From Limnothrix sp. FACHB-406 (GTDB lineage: Bacteria; Cyanobacteriota; Cyanobacteriia; CACIAM-69d): a stretch of 64,000 nt of DNA. The translations under genes and the position numbers were made by a program. Positions 35,254 to 44,515 of the stretch are shown here, in pieces (position 1 is the stretch's first letter; every line of letters begins with the position of its first letter). Location: NCBI RefSeq assembly GCF_014698235.1, contig NZ_JACJSP010000007.1:62001-126000 (forward strand), given 5' to 3'. The notes under the pieces were generated by a model, which had not been told where the DNA came from, did not search any database, and worked only from the letters and a program-made list of their open reading frames with translations.

Positions 35254-36408
35254 ATGATGCTGTCCAAAGGCTTTGAAATTGAAATCTATACCGGAACCCA
35301 CGATGGGCAAATTGTGGGCCTGTCCGATCGAATTACCGCCAACCTCGATGGCTTTGTGCGCGAACCCGACAGCCGCAACGTGGAATACACCACCGCTCCC
35401 CTGTGCAGCTATGAGCGGTTGCTGTGCGATTTGCTCGTTCCTCGGTTGCGCCTGCGCCAATACCTGAAAACCCTGGGCCCCTACACCCTAGTGCCCGGCG
35501 GCACATTAGCCCTCGGCGGGAGCGATCGCTTTTACCGATCTGACCCGGCCAACCCTTACCACGCCTACATTGAACGCACCTACGGAACCAAAGTCGTCAC
35601 CGCCAGCGTTCACATCAACATTGGCATTGCCGATCCAGAACTGCTGATGCGGGCCTGTCGGCTGGTGCGGGTGGAAGCGCCGCTTTACCTGGCCCTGAGT
35701 GCTTCCTCTCCTTTCTTGGATGGCGAACCAACCGGATTCCATTCCACCCGCTGGCATCTGTTTCCCCAAACGCCCGATCGAGTGCCCCTGTTTGAAAGCC
35801 ACGCGCACTTCATTCGCTGGACGGAGGAGCAATTAGAACTGGGAACTATGCAAAATGTCCGCCACCTCTGGAGTTCTGTGCGGCCCAACGGCGATTGCCG
35901 ACCCTATAACCTAAATCGATTGGAAATGCGGATTTGTGACCCGGTGATTGACCCATTGGCCCTGCTGGCGATCACGGCCCTACTGGAGGCTCGGCTGTGC
36001 CAATTGATGGACGATCCCAGCTTAGATCCACTCACTGCGAGCCTGTTGCCGGCCACCACCCGCAATGACGATTTATTGTCGTTGACCCTGGCCAACGAAA
36101 TGGCCGTCGCTCGCCACAGCTTGGATGCATCCCTACGCCATTGGCAGGATGGCCGCACCATCAAGGCCAGGGATTGGATCGCTCAACTTTATGCAGAATT
36201 ACGCCCGATCGCCAAAGAGCGCGGGTTTAGCTGCTTCTTGTCACCCTTGCAACGCATTTTGCGGGAAGGCAATGCCGCCCAGCAGTGGCTCCAGCAGGTG
36301 GAAACGGGCCACAGTTGCCAAGCGGTGGTAGCCCAGGCGATTCAAGAGGCCCAGCAGTGGGAACGGGAATTGGCAGACCAAACCTGTCAAGGTTCATTGG
36401 TGGCCTAG
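35254..36408 (+). CDS. gshA: glutamate-cysteine ligase, cyanobacterial type
   Basis: Makes gamma-glutamylcysteine, the first step of glutathione synthesis. The 384-residue sequence matches the cyanobacterial GCS2-like family: KGFEIEIYTGTHDGQIVGLS at the N-terminus (metal Glu residues), PDSRNVEYTTAPLC, VTASVHINIGIADPELL and RPYNLNRLEMRICD. The next codon after the ATG is also ATG, so the start could be 35257. Glutathione synthetase (gshB) is not nearby. No operon partner is apparent. Confidence 0.93.
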   Translation: MMLSKGFEIEIYTGTHDGQIVGLSDRITANLDGFVREPDSRNVEYTTAPLCSYERLLCDLLVPRLRLRQYLKTLGPYTLVPGGTLALGGSDRFYRSDPANPYHAYIERTYGTKVVTASVHINIGIADPELLMRACRLVRVEAPLYLALSASSPFLDGEPTGFHSTRWHLFPQTPDRVPLFESHAHFIRWTEEQLELGTMQNVRHLWSSVRPNGDCRPYNLNRLEMRICDPVIDPLALLAITALLEARLCQLMDDPSLDPLTASLLPATTRNDDLLSLTLANEMAVARHSLDASLRHWQDGRTIKARDWIAQLYAELRPIAKERGFSCFLSPLQRILREGNAAQQWLQQVETGHSCQAVVAQAIQEAQQWERELADQTCQGSLVA

Positions 36409-36533
36409 GTCGCGGGTGGGGCCAGCCTGGTTAATCGCTCCTATGCATCGCGCTTCAGCCGATCGCGCCGATTCGATCCGCATGATTCAGATCAACTTAG
36501 ATCAAGTTAAATCGAGATGATCAGTCGGGACAA

Positions 36534-37091
36534 TCAGCGGTTCGATCGCCAATCTTGCCAGCGCAACTTCAACGACACATAGAGCGGCCACTGGTAATGT
36601 TCCAGCACCAACCAGGCGGCCAAAATGAAATGCCCGATCGCCGCTGAAATTAACCACCCTTGGCCAAATCCCACCGATCGGGAGCTGGGCAAAGGGGGAA
36701 AGAGGTATTGCGACAAACCAATCAACCCCACCGGCCCGATCGCCAAAATCACCGCCAGCAGCCAAATGGTCGGTGTGAGCGCTTCATTGCTGTAGCGCAC
36801 CGGTTGCCACGATCGCCCCAACCAACGCCACTGCAAGGGCTGGGTGCTGTCTTCCACCCGCAAAATCCGAGATTGCAAATCCAGCGTGAACAGATGCCGA
36901 CAAAAATCGCAGGCCCAGGCATCCTCCATCATCGGCATCGGCTGAATTTGTCCGTGGCGACAAATGGGACAGGGGTGCTGATCGCGATCGTCCAAGGGAG
37001 ACAAAACCGACCACCCCAACTCCCGAGGCTTGGGCGCTTTGCTGAATTTGGGGGGGCGATCGCCCGATCGCTGAAAATCAAACGCACTCAT
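36534..37091 (-). CDS. zinc-ribbon membrane protein of unknown function
   Basis: A 185-residue protein. Residues 40-65 hold two Cys pairs (CPICRHGQI and CDFCRHLF) that form a zinc ribbon. Residues 105-165 form two or three membrane helices (ALTPTIWLLAVILAIGPVGL, GWLISAAIGHFILAAWLVLE). It ends with a basic tail (LKLRWQDWRSN). The zinc ribbon would face the cytoplasm. It looks like a conserved cyanobacterial protein, but I know of no function. Confidence 0.7.
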   Translation of the reverse strand: MSAFDFQRSGDRPPKFSKAPKPRELGWSVLSPLDDRDQHPCPICRHGQIQPMPMMEDAWACDFCRHLFTLDLQSRILRVEDSTQPLQWRWLGRSWQPVRYSNEALTPTIWLLAVILAIGPVGLIGLSQYLFPPLPSSRSVGFGQGWLISAAIGHFILAAWLVLEHYQWPLYVSLKLRWQDWRSNR

Positions 37092-37410
37092 GGAGTTCCC
37101 TCGTCCAAACCAGCCAAATCCTCACCGCTCAGTCTAGCCACGCGATCGCGCTGATCAGCCATCCCTTAAGAAAATTCAAGCCCTCGGGTCTTACCCGATC
37201 GCCTCGTGGCGATCGCCCCCGGTTGCGGCCCTCAATTTACAGGTGATCACAGCAGAGAAATGAGGCAGCCATCAGCAGGGCGATCAATCAGCTCGATCGG
37301 ATTGTAGCCAAGCCCTGGCGGCCGTCGGGGGCGATCGGTGCTTCATTGACACTAGGGGCTAAATTAGAGGCGGCTGACCACCATTTTCCCAGCGCTGCTC
37401 ACTGCCCCTC
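37092..37410. other. intergenic region between divergent genes
   Basis: TTGACA at 37346-37351 is a perfect -35 hexamer for the kinase gene, but no matching -10 is seen at normal spacing. No coding frame or repeat was found. Confidence 0.4.
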
Positions 37411-39177
37411 ATGATTGGCCGCACCCTCCAAAATCGCTATCTGATTAACCGACTCCTGAGCAAGCAAGGTGGTTTTAGTGACACCTACATTGCCCAGGAT
37501 TTGCAATTGCCCGGCCATCCCGATTGTGTGGTGAAGCATTTCAAACCCAAGTTCGATCGCGACGGTTCCCGAATTCTGCCCGATGATTTATTGATTGCCA
37601 AACAATACTTTGATCGCGAAGCGGACAAGCTGATGATCCTGGGTCGCTATGATCGAATTCCCTCCTTGTTTGCCAAGTTTGAGGAAGGGGGCGAATTTTT
37701 TATTGTGATGGAACACATCAATGGGCGACCCCTCAGCTTGGAGATTGGCCAGGGAGAACGCTGGGATGAAATGGCGGTGGTGCAACTTTTGGTTGATCTG
37801 CTGTCGGTATTAGCCGTAGTCCATCAGCATCCTTTGATTCACCGAGATATCAAGCCCGATAACATCCTTCGACGGCGATCGGATGACCAGTTGGTGTTGA
37901 TTGATTTTGGGGGTGTGAAAGAGGTCGCAACGGGGGAATATAGCCAAGCACAACTGATTCAAGATCCCCGCAGTTTGTTTTTGGGTTCAAAGGGTTATAT
38001 TGCCCCGGAGCAGTCCATTGGAGAGGCCCGATTGCAAAGCGATCTCTACGCGGTAGGGATTATTGCGCTGCAAGCCTTGACGGGACTACCGGCTCTCAAG
38101 CTGCCGCGCGACGGACAGGGCAGGTTTGTCTATCAACCGTTGGTGCAGGTGAGCGATCGGCTGCAATCGGTGTTGGGCAAGCTGACGGCTCCCGATTGGC
38201 GAGAACGTTACAGCGATGCAGCGGCTGCTTGGGAGACGATTCAGCAAATGTTCCTGAGTTCCCAAGCGCCCACCGTGCGGGTGGGATCGGTTCCACCACC
38301 CCCGCCCAGTCCCCAAGAACCGGTCAAACAGCCTTGGCGAGAAGCCCCAACCGAGTTGGTAAGTCCACCCCCGCACCCCCGCACCGGATTGCGAAAGCGG
38401 CTTGGTCGTTGGTTTTCTAATTTTGTAGATGACCTCACGGCTGAGTTGGATAACTCGGAACAATCGCAGTTTGTTCAGACTGACCACGTAACCTGGAACG
38501 ACCGAGGCAATGAACTGTTTCATCTCGGGCGGTATGAAGAGGCGATCGCTAGCTGCGACAAAGCCATCCAATTCAAACCCGACTACCACATTGCCTGGCA
38601 CAACCGAGGCCTTGCGCTAAACGAGCTTGGGCGGTATGAAGAGGCGATCGCCAGCTGCGACAAAGCCATCCAATTCAAACCCGACGACCACGTTGCCTGG
38701 CACAACCGAGGCATTGCGCTGAACTGGCTTGGGCGGTATGAAGAGGCGATCGCCAGCTGCGACAAAGCAATCCAATTCAAACCCGACTACCACATTGCCT
38801 GGCACAACCGAGGCCTTGCGCTAAACGAGCTTGGGCGGTATGAAGAGGCGATCGCCAGCTGCGACAAAGCCATCCAATTCAAACCCGACGACCACGTTGC
38901 CTGGCACAGCCGAGGCGTTGCGCTCAACGAGCTTGGGCGGTATGAAGAGGCGATCGCCAGCTACGACAAAGCCATCCAATTCAAACCCGACTCCCACTAC
39001 CCTTGGTATGGCAAAGCTGTCTGTTATGTCAAACAAGGTCAAGTGGATAAAGCGATCGACCACCTACGACAAGCAATCAAGCTAAACTCCCAAGCTCGGG
39101 ATTGGGCCAAAACCAACAGCGCCTTCGCCCCCATCCGCCAAGATCCCCGCTTCCAAGCCCTAATCCAAGAACCGTAG
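37411..39177 (+). CDS. Ser/Thr protein kinase with C-terminal TPR array
   Basis: A 588-residue eukaryotic-type kinase. The kinase domain (1-285) keeps the ATP-binding Lys (CVVKHFKP), catalytic loop HRDIKPDNIL, IDFGGVK (DFG) and APEQSIGEA. A Pro-rich linker (PPPPPSPQEP) leads to six TPR units (355-560), several of them nearly identical at DNA level. There is no membrane helix. The TPRs probably bind the substrate. The final codons and TAG stop lie inside the left inverted repeat of a small element (39171-39355), so the present C-terminus may have been set by its insertion. Confidence 0.93.
   Translation: MIGRTLQNRYLINRLLSKQGGFSDTYIAQDLQLPGHPDCVVKHFKPKFDRDGSRILPDDLLIAKQYFDREADKLMILGRYDRIPSLFAKFEEGGEFFIVMEHINGRPLSLEIGQGERWDEMAVVQLLVDLLSVLAVVHQHPLIHRDIKPDNILRRRSDDQLVLIDFGGVKEVATGEYSQAQLIQDPRSLFLGSKGYIAPEQSIGEARLQSDLYAVGIIALQALTGLPALKLPRDGQGRFVYQPLVQVSDRLQSVLGKLTAPDWRERYSDAAAAWETIQQMFLSSQAPTVRVGSVPPPPPSPQEPVKQPWREAPTELVSPPPHPRTGLRKRLGRWFSNFVDDLTAELDNSEQSQFVQTDHVTWNDRGNELFHLGRYEEAIASCDKAIQFKPDYHIAWHNRGLALNELGRYEEAIASCDKAIQFKPDDHVAWHNRGIALNWLGRYEEAIASCDKAIQFKPDYHIAWHNRGLALNELGRYEEAIASCDKAIQFKPDDHVAWHSRGVALNELGRYEEAIASYDKAIQFKPDSHYPWYGKAVCYVKQGQVDKAIDHLRQAIKLNSQARDWAKTNSAFAPIRQDPRFQALIQEP
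38503..39012 (+). repeat. five tandem 102-bp TPR units, with a 204-bp superrepeat
   Basis: Units start at 38503, 38605, 38707, 38809 and 38911, each 34 codons. Units two and four are identical over about 100 of 102 bases, and their order (ELG...DDHV, then WLG or ELG) shows that a two-unit 204-bp block was duplicated. All units carry GGGCGGTATGAAGAGGCGAT. Confidence 0.92.
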
Positions 39178-39355
39178 GGTGCATGGGAGAACGTTTGGCG
39201 TGAAACGATCATTTCCCCCACCCCTCCCATGCACCGCAAATAACCGCAACAAACCGAGAATCTTCGATCGATTGTGTTGCCACAATCCACGGTGCATGGG
39301 AGATCAAGCCGCACATTTCATGACAATTTGAGATTGCTCCCATGCACCCTACGGT
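39171..39355. mobile_element. 185-bp MITE-like element with 19-bp perfect terminal inverted repeats
   Basis: ACCGTAGGGTGCATGGGAG (39171-39189) is matched exactly by its complement at 39337-39355. Internal copies of the core lie at 39224-39235 (CTCCCATGCACC) and 39291-39302 (GGTGCATGGGAG), so it may be two hairpin units side by side. Another core copy lies at 39430-39441. It carries no gene. The left repeat contains the kinase stop codon. Confidence 0.65.
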
Positions 39356-39510
39356 TTTTCGTGAAATTGCCGTACCGATCGCGTTTCAATCAAACGATAA
39401 CCATCGGTTGGGTGGCGATCAATCCACACGGTGCATGGGAGAACAAATCAACCGTTTCGCAACCATCTCATCATTGCGCCCATCAGCCCCCCTTTGAGAC
39501 CATTGGGGGC

Positions 39511-39765
39511 ATGGCGCGAGCAGGAAAAGCACTCAAACAAACCTTGCAAGACTACGGCATCAGCCAAAACCGGCTCGCCGTCACCATGGGCATTGCCCGA
39601 TCGACCGTGCATTATTGGTTCAACGAAACCCAAGACCCCCAAGCCGACGCAATTCCAGCCATCGTGGCCGCCCTAGAAGCGATCGAACCCGCCGCCGCCC
39701 GCGCCTTTTTGGAAGCCTACCTGGGGCGATCGCTCACGGATTGGATCACCCCAGACCCGCCATAA
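39511..39765 (+). CDS. XRE-family helix-turn-helix protein
   Basis: An 84-residue DNA-binding protein. The HTH spans residues 8-40 (ALKQTLQDYGISQNRLAVTM then GIARSTVHYWFNE), in the Cro/C1 style, and a short acidic/Ala-rich helix follows (AIVAALEAIEPAAARAFLEA). The ATG at 39511 is chosen because the HTH begins at once; the frame upstream runs through repeat DNA. Five bp separate its stop from the convergent Uma2 gene. It may be a chromosomal repressor or antitoxin-like protein. Confidence 0.85.
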   Translation: MARAGKALKQTLQDYGISQNRLAVTMGIARSTVHYWFNETQDPQADAIPAIVAALEAIEPAAARAFLEAYLGRSLTDWITPDPP

Positions 39766-39770
39766 CCCCA

Positions 39771-40526
39771 TCAATCCGACTCGATCGCATCCGGATCAAT
39801 GCCCAACTCCCGCAGCCGCTCCGCCAGGCGATCGGCTCGTTGCTGGGCCTGTTCCGCTCGCTGGGCCTCGGTTGCGGCCCGTTGGCGTTCGGCGGCCGCC
39901 CGATCGCGCTCCACCTCCGCCTCGCTGCGATAGCGTCGGCCCTGAGCGTCGCACCAAGTCAGGACTTCCCGATCGAACGGGTCATCCACCAACCGATCGC
40001 GCCCAATTCCCAAGCCAATTTCCGGCATCCAGCAGGGTTCACCCACCTGAAGTTGATAGGTTCCCTCCACCAGCTTGTAAACCTCTAAGGGCAAGTGACC
40101 ATCCCGCCGCCAAAATTCGGGATTGTAGATCACGTAATACAACACCCCCAGTCGGGCGTAAATTGCCATTTTTTCGTCATACTCTTCACCCGGTGTGTAG
40201 GAAACCACCTCCAAAGTCAAAATCGGTGGGATGTTGTTTTCCGTCCAGGTGATGTAGCTACGGCGCGGTTTACCATTCTTGCGGCGATCGACCCCCAGGC
40301 TCAAAAAGCCATCGGGAATCACCGGCACTTTCGGATGAGGCCCCGTGGCGTGGTAAACCCCCATATCAACCGCAAAAAACCAGTCTTCCCGATGCTTCCA
40401 AATGTATTCCAGCAGGAACAAGAGGACGTTGGGAATAAAATTCTGGTCTTCGTTATCCACGGGAATATCGCAAGAATCGGGGAGTTCGTCAGCGTTGGGC
40501 AATGATTCTAGGAAGGATGGCAGCAT
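39771..40526 (-). CDS. Uma2 family (DUF820) endonuclease-like protein
   Basis: A PD-(D/E)XK-type protein of a family greatly expanded in cyanobacteria, 251 residues from the ATG at 40526 (an ATG at 40565 is possible). Motifs include FFAVDMGVYHATGPHPKVPV IPD with its Asp, ILTLEVVSYTPGEEYDEKMA (E-V-x-S, then K) and YARLGVLYYVIYNPE. A C-terminal coiled coil (residues 190-250) of Arg/Ala/Glu repeats (EVERDRAAAERQRAATEAQR) is typical of the subfamily. Its biological role is not established. Confidence 0.88.
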   Translation of the reverse strand: MLPSFLESLPNADELPDSCDIPVDNEDQNFIPNVLLFLLEYIWKHREDWFFAVDMGVYHATGPHPKVPVIPDGFLSLGVDRRKNGKPRRSYITWTENNIPPILTLEVVSYTPGEEYDEKMAIYARLGVLYYVIYNPEFWRRDGHLPLEVYKLVEGTYQLQVGEPCWMPEIGLGIGRDRLVDDPFDREVLTWCDAQGRRYRSEAEVERDRAAAERQRAATEAQRAEQAQQRADRLAERLRELGIDPDAIESD

Positions 40527-40719
40527 GGGGCGACGCTCCTGGCATTGCGGCCTAACAGTCTCCATTTTGGCAAAGGATTTTGGCCAAGGTTGATCCCGGT
40601 TTCGATCGCGCCTCGGTTCGGTGGATGGGAAGCCACAGGATAGAATGAAGCCGACAAGATTCTTAACGCGCGATCGGGCGCTGAATCTGTCCCCCGCAAA
40701 TTCCTTGAGATCCGGGGGG

Positions 40720-40739
40720 CAAGGGGCTTAAGCCCCTTG
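40720..40739. repeat. dispersed 20-bp perfect palindrome (copy A)
   Basis: CAAGGGGCTTAAGCCCCTTG, identical to the copy inside the restriction-modification gene at 52324-52343. It lies between the Uma2 and dnaK genes. Confidence 0.85.
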
Positions 40740-40862
40740 TCTGGGCCCCTCAACCTCAAGCGCCAGTCATTGGGCTGGTTCATTCATCCAACTCGGCTGA
40801 ACGGCCCTCCCGATCGCCCCCTCAGCCACTCGCAGCCGCAACAAGAGACAAGCAACCAAGCA

Positions 40863-43142
40863 ATGGGAAAAGTCGTTGGCATCGATCTCGGTACGACCAA
40901 CTCCGTCGTGGCCGTCATGGAAGGCGGGAAACCCGTCGTCATTGCCAATGCCGAAGGGATGAGAACCACCCCATCCGTCGTTGGGTTCAACAAAGATGGC
41001 GAAAAGGTGGTGGGGCAACTGGCTCGCCGCCAAACGGTGTTGAATCCGCAAAACACTTTTTATGGTCTGAAGCGGTTCATTGGCCGCAAATACGATGAGC
41101 TATCGCCTTCTTCAAAGCGCGTGCCCTACACGATTCGGCGCAATGAGGAGGGGAATGTGCGGGTGGTGTGCCCCAAGTTGCAGCGCGACTTTCCGGCGGA
41201 AGAACTGTCAGCGATGATTTTGCGGAAGCTGGCCGACGAAGCCGAGCGCTATTTGGGCCAGCCCGTGACCGGCGCGGTGATTACGGTTCCGGCCTATTTC
41301 AACGATTCCCAGCGGCAGGCCACGCGCGATGCGGGACGGATTGCCGGGCTGGATGTGAAGCGGATTATTAATGAACCGACGGCGGCGGCGCTGGCCTACG
41401 GTCTCGATCGCGCCAGTAGCCAAACGGTGTTGGTGTTTGACCTGGGGGGCGGCACGTTTGATGTGTCCCTGCTGGAAGTGGGCGATGGGGTCTTTGAGGT
41501 GAAGGCCACCAGCGGCGATACACAGTTGGGCGGGAATGATTTCGATCGCAAAATTGTCGATTGGCTGGCGGAGCAGTTCCTAGAAACCGAGGGGCTGGAT
41601 CTGCGGCGCGATCGCCAATCCTTGCAGCGACTAACGGAAGCGGCGGAAAAGGCCAAAATCGAGCTATCCGGCGTGGGCGCGACGGAAATTAATTTGCCCT
41701 TCATCACCGCCACGGAGGATGGGCCGAAGCATTTGGAAACGCGCCTGACCCGATCGCAGTTTGAAGGCCTTTGCACGGACTTGATCGAACGAATCCGCGC
41801 GCCCCTGAAGCGGGCCTTTGTGGATGCGGGCTTGCGGCCGTCCCAAATCGATGAAGTGGTGTTGGTAGGCGGCTCCACGCGGATTCCCTTTGTGCAGGAC
41901 GTGGTGCGATCGCTCGTGGGCAAGGAACCGAGCCAAAACGTCAACCCCGATGAGGTGGTGGCCGTGGGCGCGGCGATCCAGGCGGGGATCCTGGGCGGCG
42001 AGGTCAAAGATATTTTGCTGCTGGACGTGACTCCCCTGTCCTTGGGTCTGGAAACCTCCGGCGGCGTGATGAAAAAGCTGATTCCCCGTAACACGACGAT
42101 TCCCGTGCGGCGATCGGACATGTTTTCCACCAGCGAAAACAACCAAACCCAGGTTGAAATCCATATCCTGCAAGGGGAGCGGGAAATGGCGGCCAACAAC
42201 AAATCCCTGGGGAAATTTATCCTCAAGGGCTTGCCGCCCGCGCCGCGCGGTGTGCCCCAAGTGCGGGTGGCCTTTGACATCGATGCGAACGGCATTTTGC
42301 AGGTGACGGCGCTGGATATGACCACGGGCCGCGAGCAAAGTGTGATTATCCAGGATGCTTCGACCCTGAACGAGACGGAGGTGCAAAAGGCGATCGAGGA
42401 GGCCCAGCAGTTCGCCGACCAGGATCGATCGCAGCGCGATCGGGTGGAAAAACGCAACCGGGCCGAAGCCCTCACCTTCCAAGCGGAGCGGCAACTGCGG
42501 GAGGCGACCCTCGATTTTGGGATGCAGTTTGTGGAGGTGCATCGGCGGGCGATCGAGAAAACCGTCAAGGCCCTGCGCGAGGCGATCGCCGCCAGCGACG
42601 ACATCGAGATCGATCGCACCCAGGCTGACTTGCAAGACGCGATCTACAACCTGAATCGGGACGTGCGCGATCGCTATGCCGAGGAAGATGACGACAACTT
42701 CTTTGGTTCCATTCGGCGCACCTTCCAGGATGGACGCGACGCGGTGTTGGGTGGCGGCGATCGCTATGATCGGGACTACAACTACGGTCGGAATGATTAC
42801 GGTCGCAACGACTATGGCCGCAGCAATTACGGCCGGGGCGGCGACCTGGGCCGAGGCGGCGACCCGGGCCGAGGCGATCGCGGGTGGAATGAACCCAACG
42901 GCCAGGGCGATCGCCGCCGGGAACCCAGCCGCCCGGCATCGCGCGATCCCTACGATTTGGGCTATGGCGGCGGCTATGGCGGCCCCAGCGATCGCCCCAG
43001 CCGGCCCACCCCCCGAGATGGGTCAGGGCGATCGGGCGATCGACGGGAAGCCCGCAACAACAACCTTGGCGGTAGCAACCAACCGCGAGATCGGAGATCG
43101 ACCTACAACGACAATTGGGACGATGAGGACGACTGGTTCTAA
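40863..43142 (+). CDS. dnaK: Hsp70 chaperone DnaK paralogue with long Gly/Arg-rich tail
   Basis: A 759-residue Hsp70, starting [20 protein letters not shown] at the ATG at 40863. The ATPase domain has [17 protein letters not shown] and [14 protein letters not shown]; the substrate-binding domain follows ([20 protein letters not shown]) with its helical lid. The last 120 residues are a low-complexity tail rich in Arg, Gly, Asp, Asn and Tyr ([20 protein letters not shown]) ending in DDEDDWF, instead of the usual EEVD-like end. Cyanobacteria carry several dnaK genes; the tail suggests a specialised copy rather than the essential one. No dnaJ or grpE is adjacent. Confidence 0.93.
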   Translation: MGKVVGIDLGTTNSVVAVMEGGKPVVIANAEGMRTTPSVVGFNKDGEKVVGQLARRQTVLNPQNTFYGLKRFIGRKYDELSPSSKRVPYTIRRNEEGNVRVVCPKLQRDFPAEELSAMILRKLADEAERYLGQPVTGAVITVPAYFNDSQRQATRDAGRIAGLDVKRIINEPTAAALAYGLDRASSQTVLVFDLGGGTFDVSLLEVGDGVFEVKATSGDTQLGGNDFDRKIVDWLAEQFLETEGLDLRRDRQSLQRLTEAAEKAKIELSGVGATEINLPFITATEDGPKHLETRLTRSQFEGLCTDLIERIRAPLKRAFVDAGLRPSQIDEVVLVGGSTRIPFVQDVVRSLVGKEPSQNVNPDEVVAVGAAIQAGILGGEVKDILLLDVTPLSLGLETSGGVMKKLIPRNTTIPVRRSDMFSTSENNQTQVEIHILQGEREMAANNKSLGKFILKGLPPAPRGVPQVRVAFDIDANGILQVTALDMTTGREQSVIIQDASTLNETEVQKAIEEAQQFADQDRSQRDRVEKRNRAEALTFQAERQLREATLDFGMQFVEVHRRAIEKTVKALREAIAASDDIEIDRTQADLQDAIYNLNRDVRDRYAEEDDDNFFGSIRRTFQDGRDAVLGGGDRYDRDYNYGRNDYGRNDYGRSNYGRGGDLGRGGDPGRGDRGWNEPNGQGDRRREPSRPASRDPYDLGYGGGYGGPSDRPSRPTPRDGSGRSGDRREARNNNLGGSNQPRDRRSTYNDNWDDEDDWF

Positions 43143-43258
43143 TGCAAGGGTCGATCGCGAGACTGATGGCCCCACGATCAACCTCCAGAAAACCGCGCTT
43201 TGTGGGTTGTCTCAGCGGGAATTAGCGGTGATCAGCAGTAATCAGCGGTGAACGGATC

Positions 43259-43729
43259 TCACGGCGCTGGGGGACTCGGCTGGGTCGGATTGCTGGCGGC
43301 AGATTCAGCCACCTGACAGGTTTGATTAATGGTTTGGATCAGGTTGCGCTCATTGTTGGCGGACTGTTCCAGCGATTGCACCGCAATTTCAGCCAGGTTG
43401 CGATCCTTTTGCTGAATGGCGTTCAAAAATTCACGGGTGCTGCGACTGGTGTCGGTGTAAATATCCGCCAAGCGCGATCGATGGTCTTTTAATTGCGTGT
43501 CACTGAGCGGTAACTTGCCCAAATCCTGGGCAGCTCGATCAAACGATTCAGCAGCACGGCGCATGGCCTCCGGTTTGCCTGTGGCGGCTTCCCGGGCCGT
43601 TTCGTTGGCCAAGTTGGCAATGGTCACCAATTGTTTGCATTGGGCCACTTTGCTTTGGGCGCAACCGGTCAAAACGCAGACAAGGGCGATCGCAGCGGGC
43701 AATTTAAGGGCAGGGTTTGACAAAACCAT
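43259..43729 (-). CDS. small helical lipoprotein of unknown function
   Basis: A 156-residue protein with a signal peptide and lipobox (LVCVLTGCAQS) from the ATG at 43729. The mature part is alpha-helical and Gln/Ala/Arg-rich (ANLANETAREAATGKPEAMR, SRSTREFLNAIQQKDRNLAE, LEQSANNERNLIQTINQTC). It ends in a Pro/Ser tail (NPTQPSPPAP). Two Cys in the mature part could form a disulfide. It is likely anchored in the outer or plasma membrane. Confidence 0.75.
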   Translation of the reverse strand: MVLSNPALKLPAAIALVCVLTGCAQSKVAQCKQLVTIANLANETAREAATGKPEAMRRAAESFDRAAQDLGKLPLSDTQLKDHRSRLADIYTDTSRSTREFLNAIQQKDRNLAEIAVQSLEQSANNERNLIQTINQTCQVAESAASNPTQPSPPAP

Positions 43730-43834
43730 AAACAGCTCAGACCAGGTTTCCCGGCTTGCGAATCGAAGAAACAGTTTCCCAAACAAAACTTTCAAGGCTG
43801 ATGCCCGAGGCAGTTCCAAGAATGAGTTCAGCCT

Positions 43835-43962
43835 GTAGGGTGGGCACTGCCCACCTACGACGCATCACCCAATGAATCCGGTCACTACTGGGGAGAGGGG
43901 AGTTGTGACTTTGGGGCTGGATACTACTTGGGCTAGAGGGTGGTGGGCGATGCCCACCCTAC
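43835..43962. mobile_element. 128-bp MITE-like element with 12-bp terminal inverted repeats
   Basis: GTAGGGTGGGCA (43835-43846) is matched exactly by TGCCCACCCTAC (43951-43962). Each end also forms its own small palindrome (GGTGGGCA..TGCCCACC type). The ends share GTAGGGTG with the element at 39171, and a solitary end lies at 49973. No gene is inside. Confidence 0.6.
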
Positions 43963-44092
43963 TAGCTACTGGGCGAATCCTAAAAACAAACTTTAAAAAC
44001 ATTACTGCCAAAAGCTGTTGCCACATCTCCAAGGGGAAAACTCACCCCGCGATCGCCCGGAGGAGCAACCTTCAGCACCTGTGTGATCATTC

Positions 44093-44515
44093 CTACGATC
44101 GAACGGCAATATCGTTCATGACTCGGCGTTCATCATCCAACGAAGCCACCCCGCCCGCAATCTTGCCGTAGTGAATTCGGCCCGCCTCTAGCACCGTTTT
44201 GCGCAGGGTTTTATCACCGGAGTTCGCCTCAAAAAGCGCCAACAGGGAGCCATAACCCAGGCCGGTTCCTTTGGCATCCTCCTGCACTCGCATCGAGGCT
44301 AAAACCTGTTGTTGCAAGCCCATGTCGCCAGGGTTCGCCGCCAATTTTTTCAACAAATCTGCCAAGGATTTACGCAACATCAACATATTGAGGAGATCCG
44401 CTTCAGCCTTTTGGCGCACTTCAATTGCCTTGCGTCGATCGCGATCGAGTCCATCAAGCCACTGCAACAGAAAAATCAGCGCCAGGATCAGGATCAACAA
44501 CACCTCAAAAGACAT
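44093..44515 (-). CDS. single-pass membrane protein of unknown function
   Basis: A 140-residue protein with one N-terminal helix (FEVLLILILALIFLLQWLDG), followed by a basic coiled-coil region (RDRRKAIEVRQKAEADLLNM, RKSLADLLKKLAANPG) and a conserved-looking C-terminal part (GYGSLLALFEANSGDKTLRK, EAGRIHYGKIAGG). The soluble part would face the cytoplasm. I recognise no family. It stands alone, with no same-strand neighbour within 300 bp. Confidence 0.65.
   Translation of the reverse strand: MSFEVLLILILALIFLLQWLDGLDRDRRKAIEVRQKAEADLLNMLMLRKSLADLLKKLAANPGDMGLQQQVLASMRVQEDAKGTGLGYGSLLALFEANSGDKTLRKTVLEAGRIHYGKIAGGVASLDDERRVMNDIAVRS

Noticed and set aside
36125-39085. Leftward frames opposite the kinase TPR units that repeat every 34 codons
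   Set aside because: The repeat belongs to the sense-strand TPR units; the antisense frames have no start signals.
39171-39441. Possible CRISPR array from the repeated GGTGCATGGGAG word
   Set aside because: Copies occur in both orientations at irregular spacing, which fits inverted-repeat elements rather than direct repeats with equal spacers.
40863-43142. Calling this the housekeeping DnaK
   Set aside because: The long repetitive tail and the lack of adjacent grpE or dnaJ argue for a specialised paralogue.
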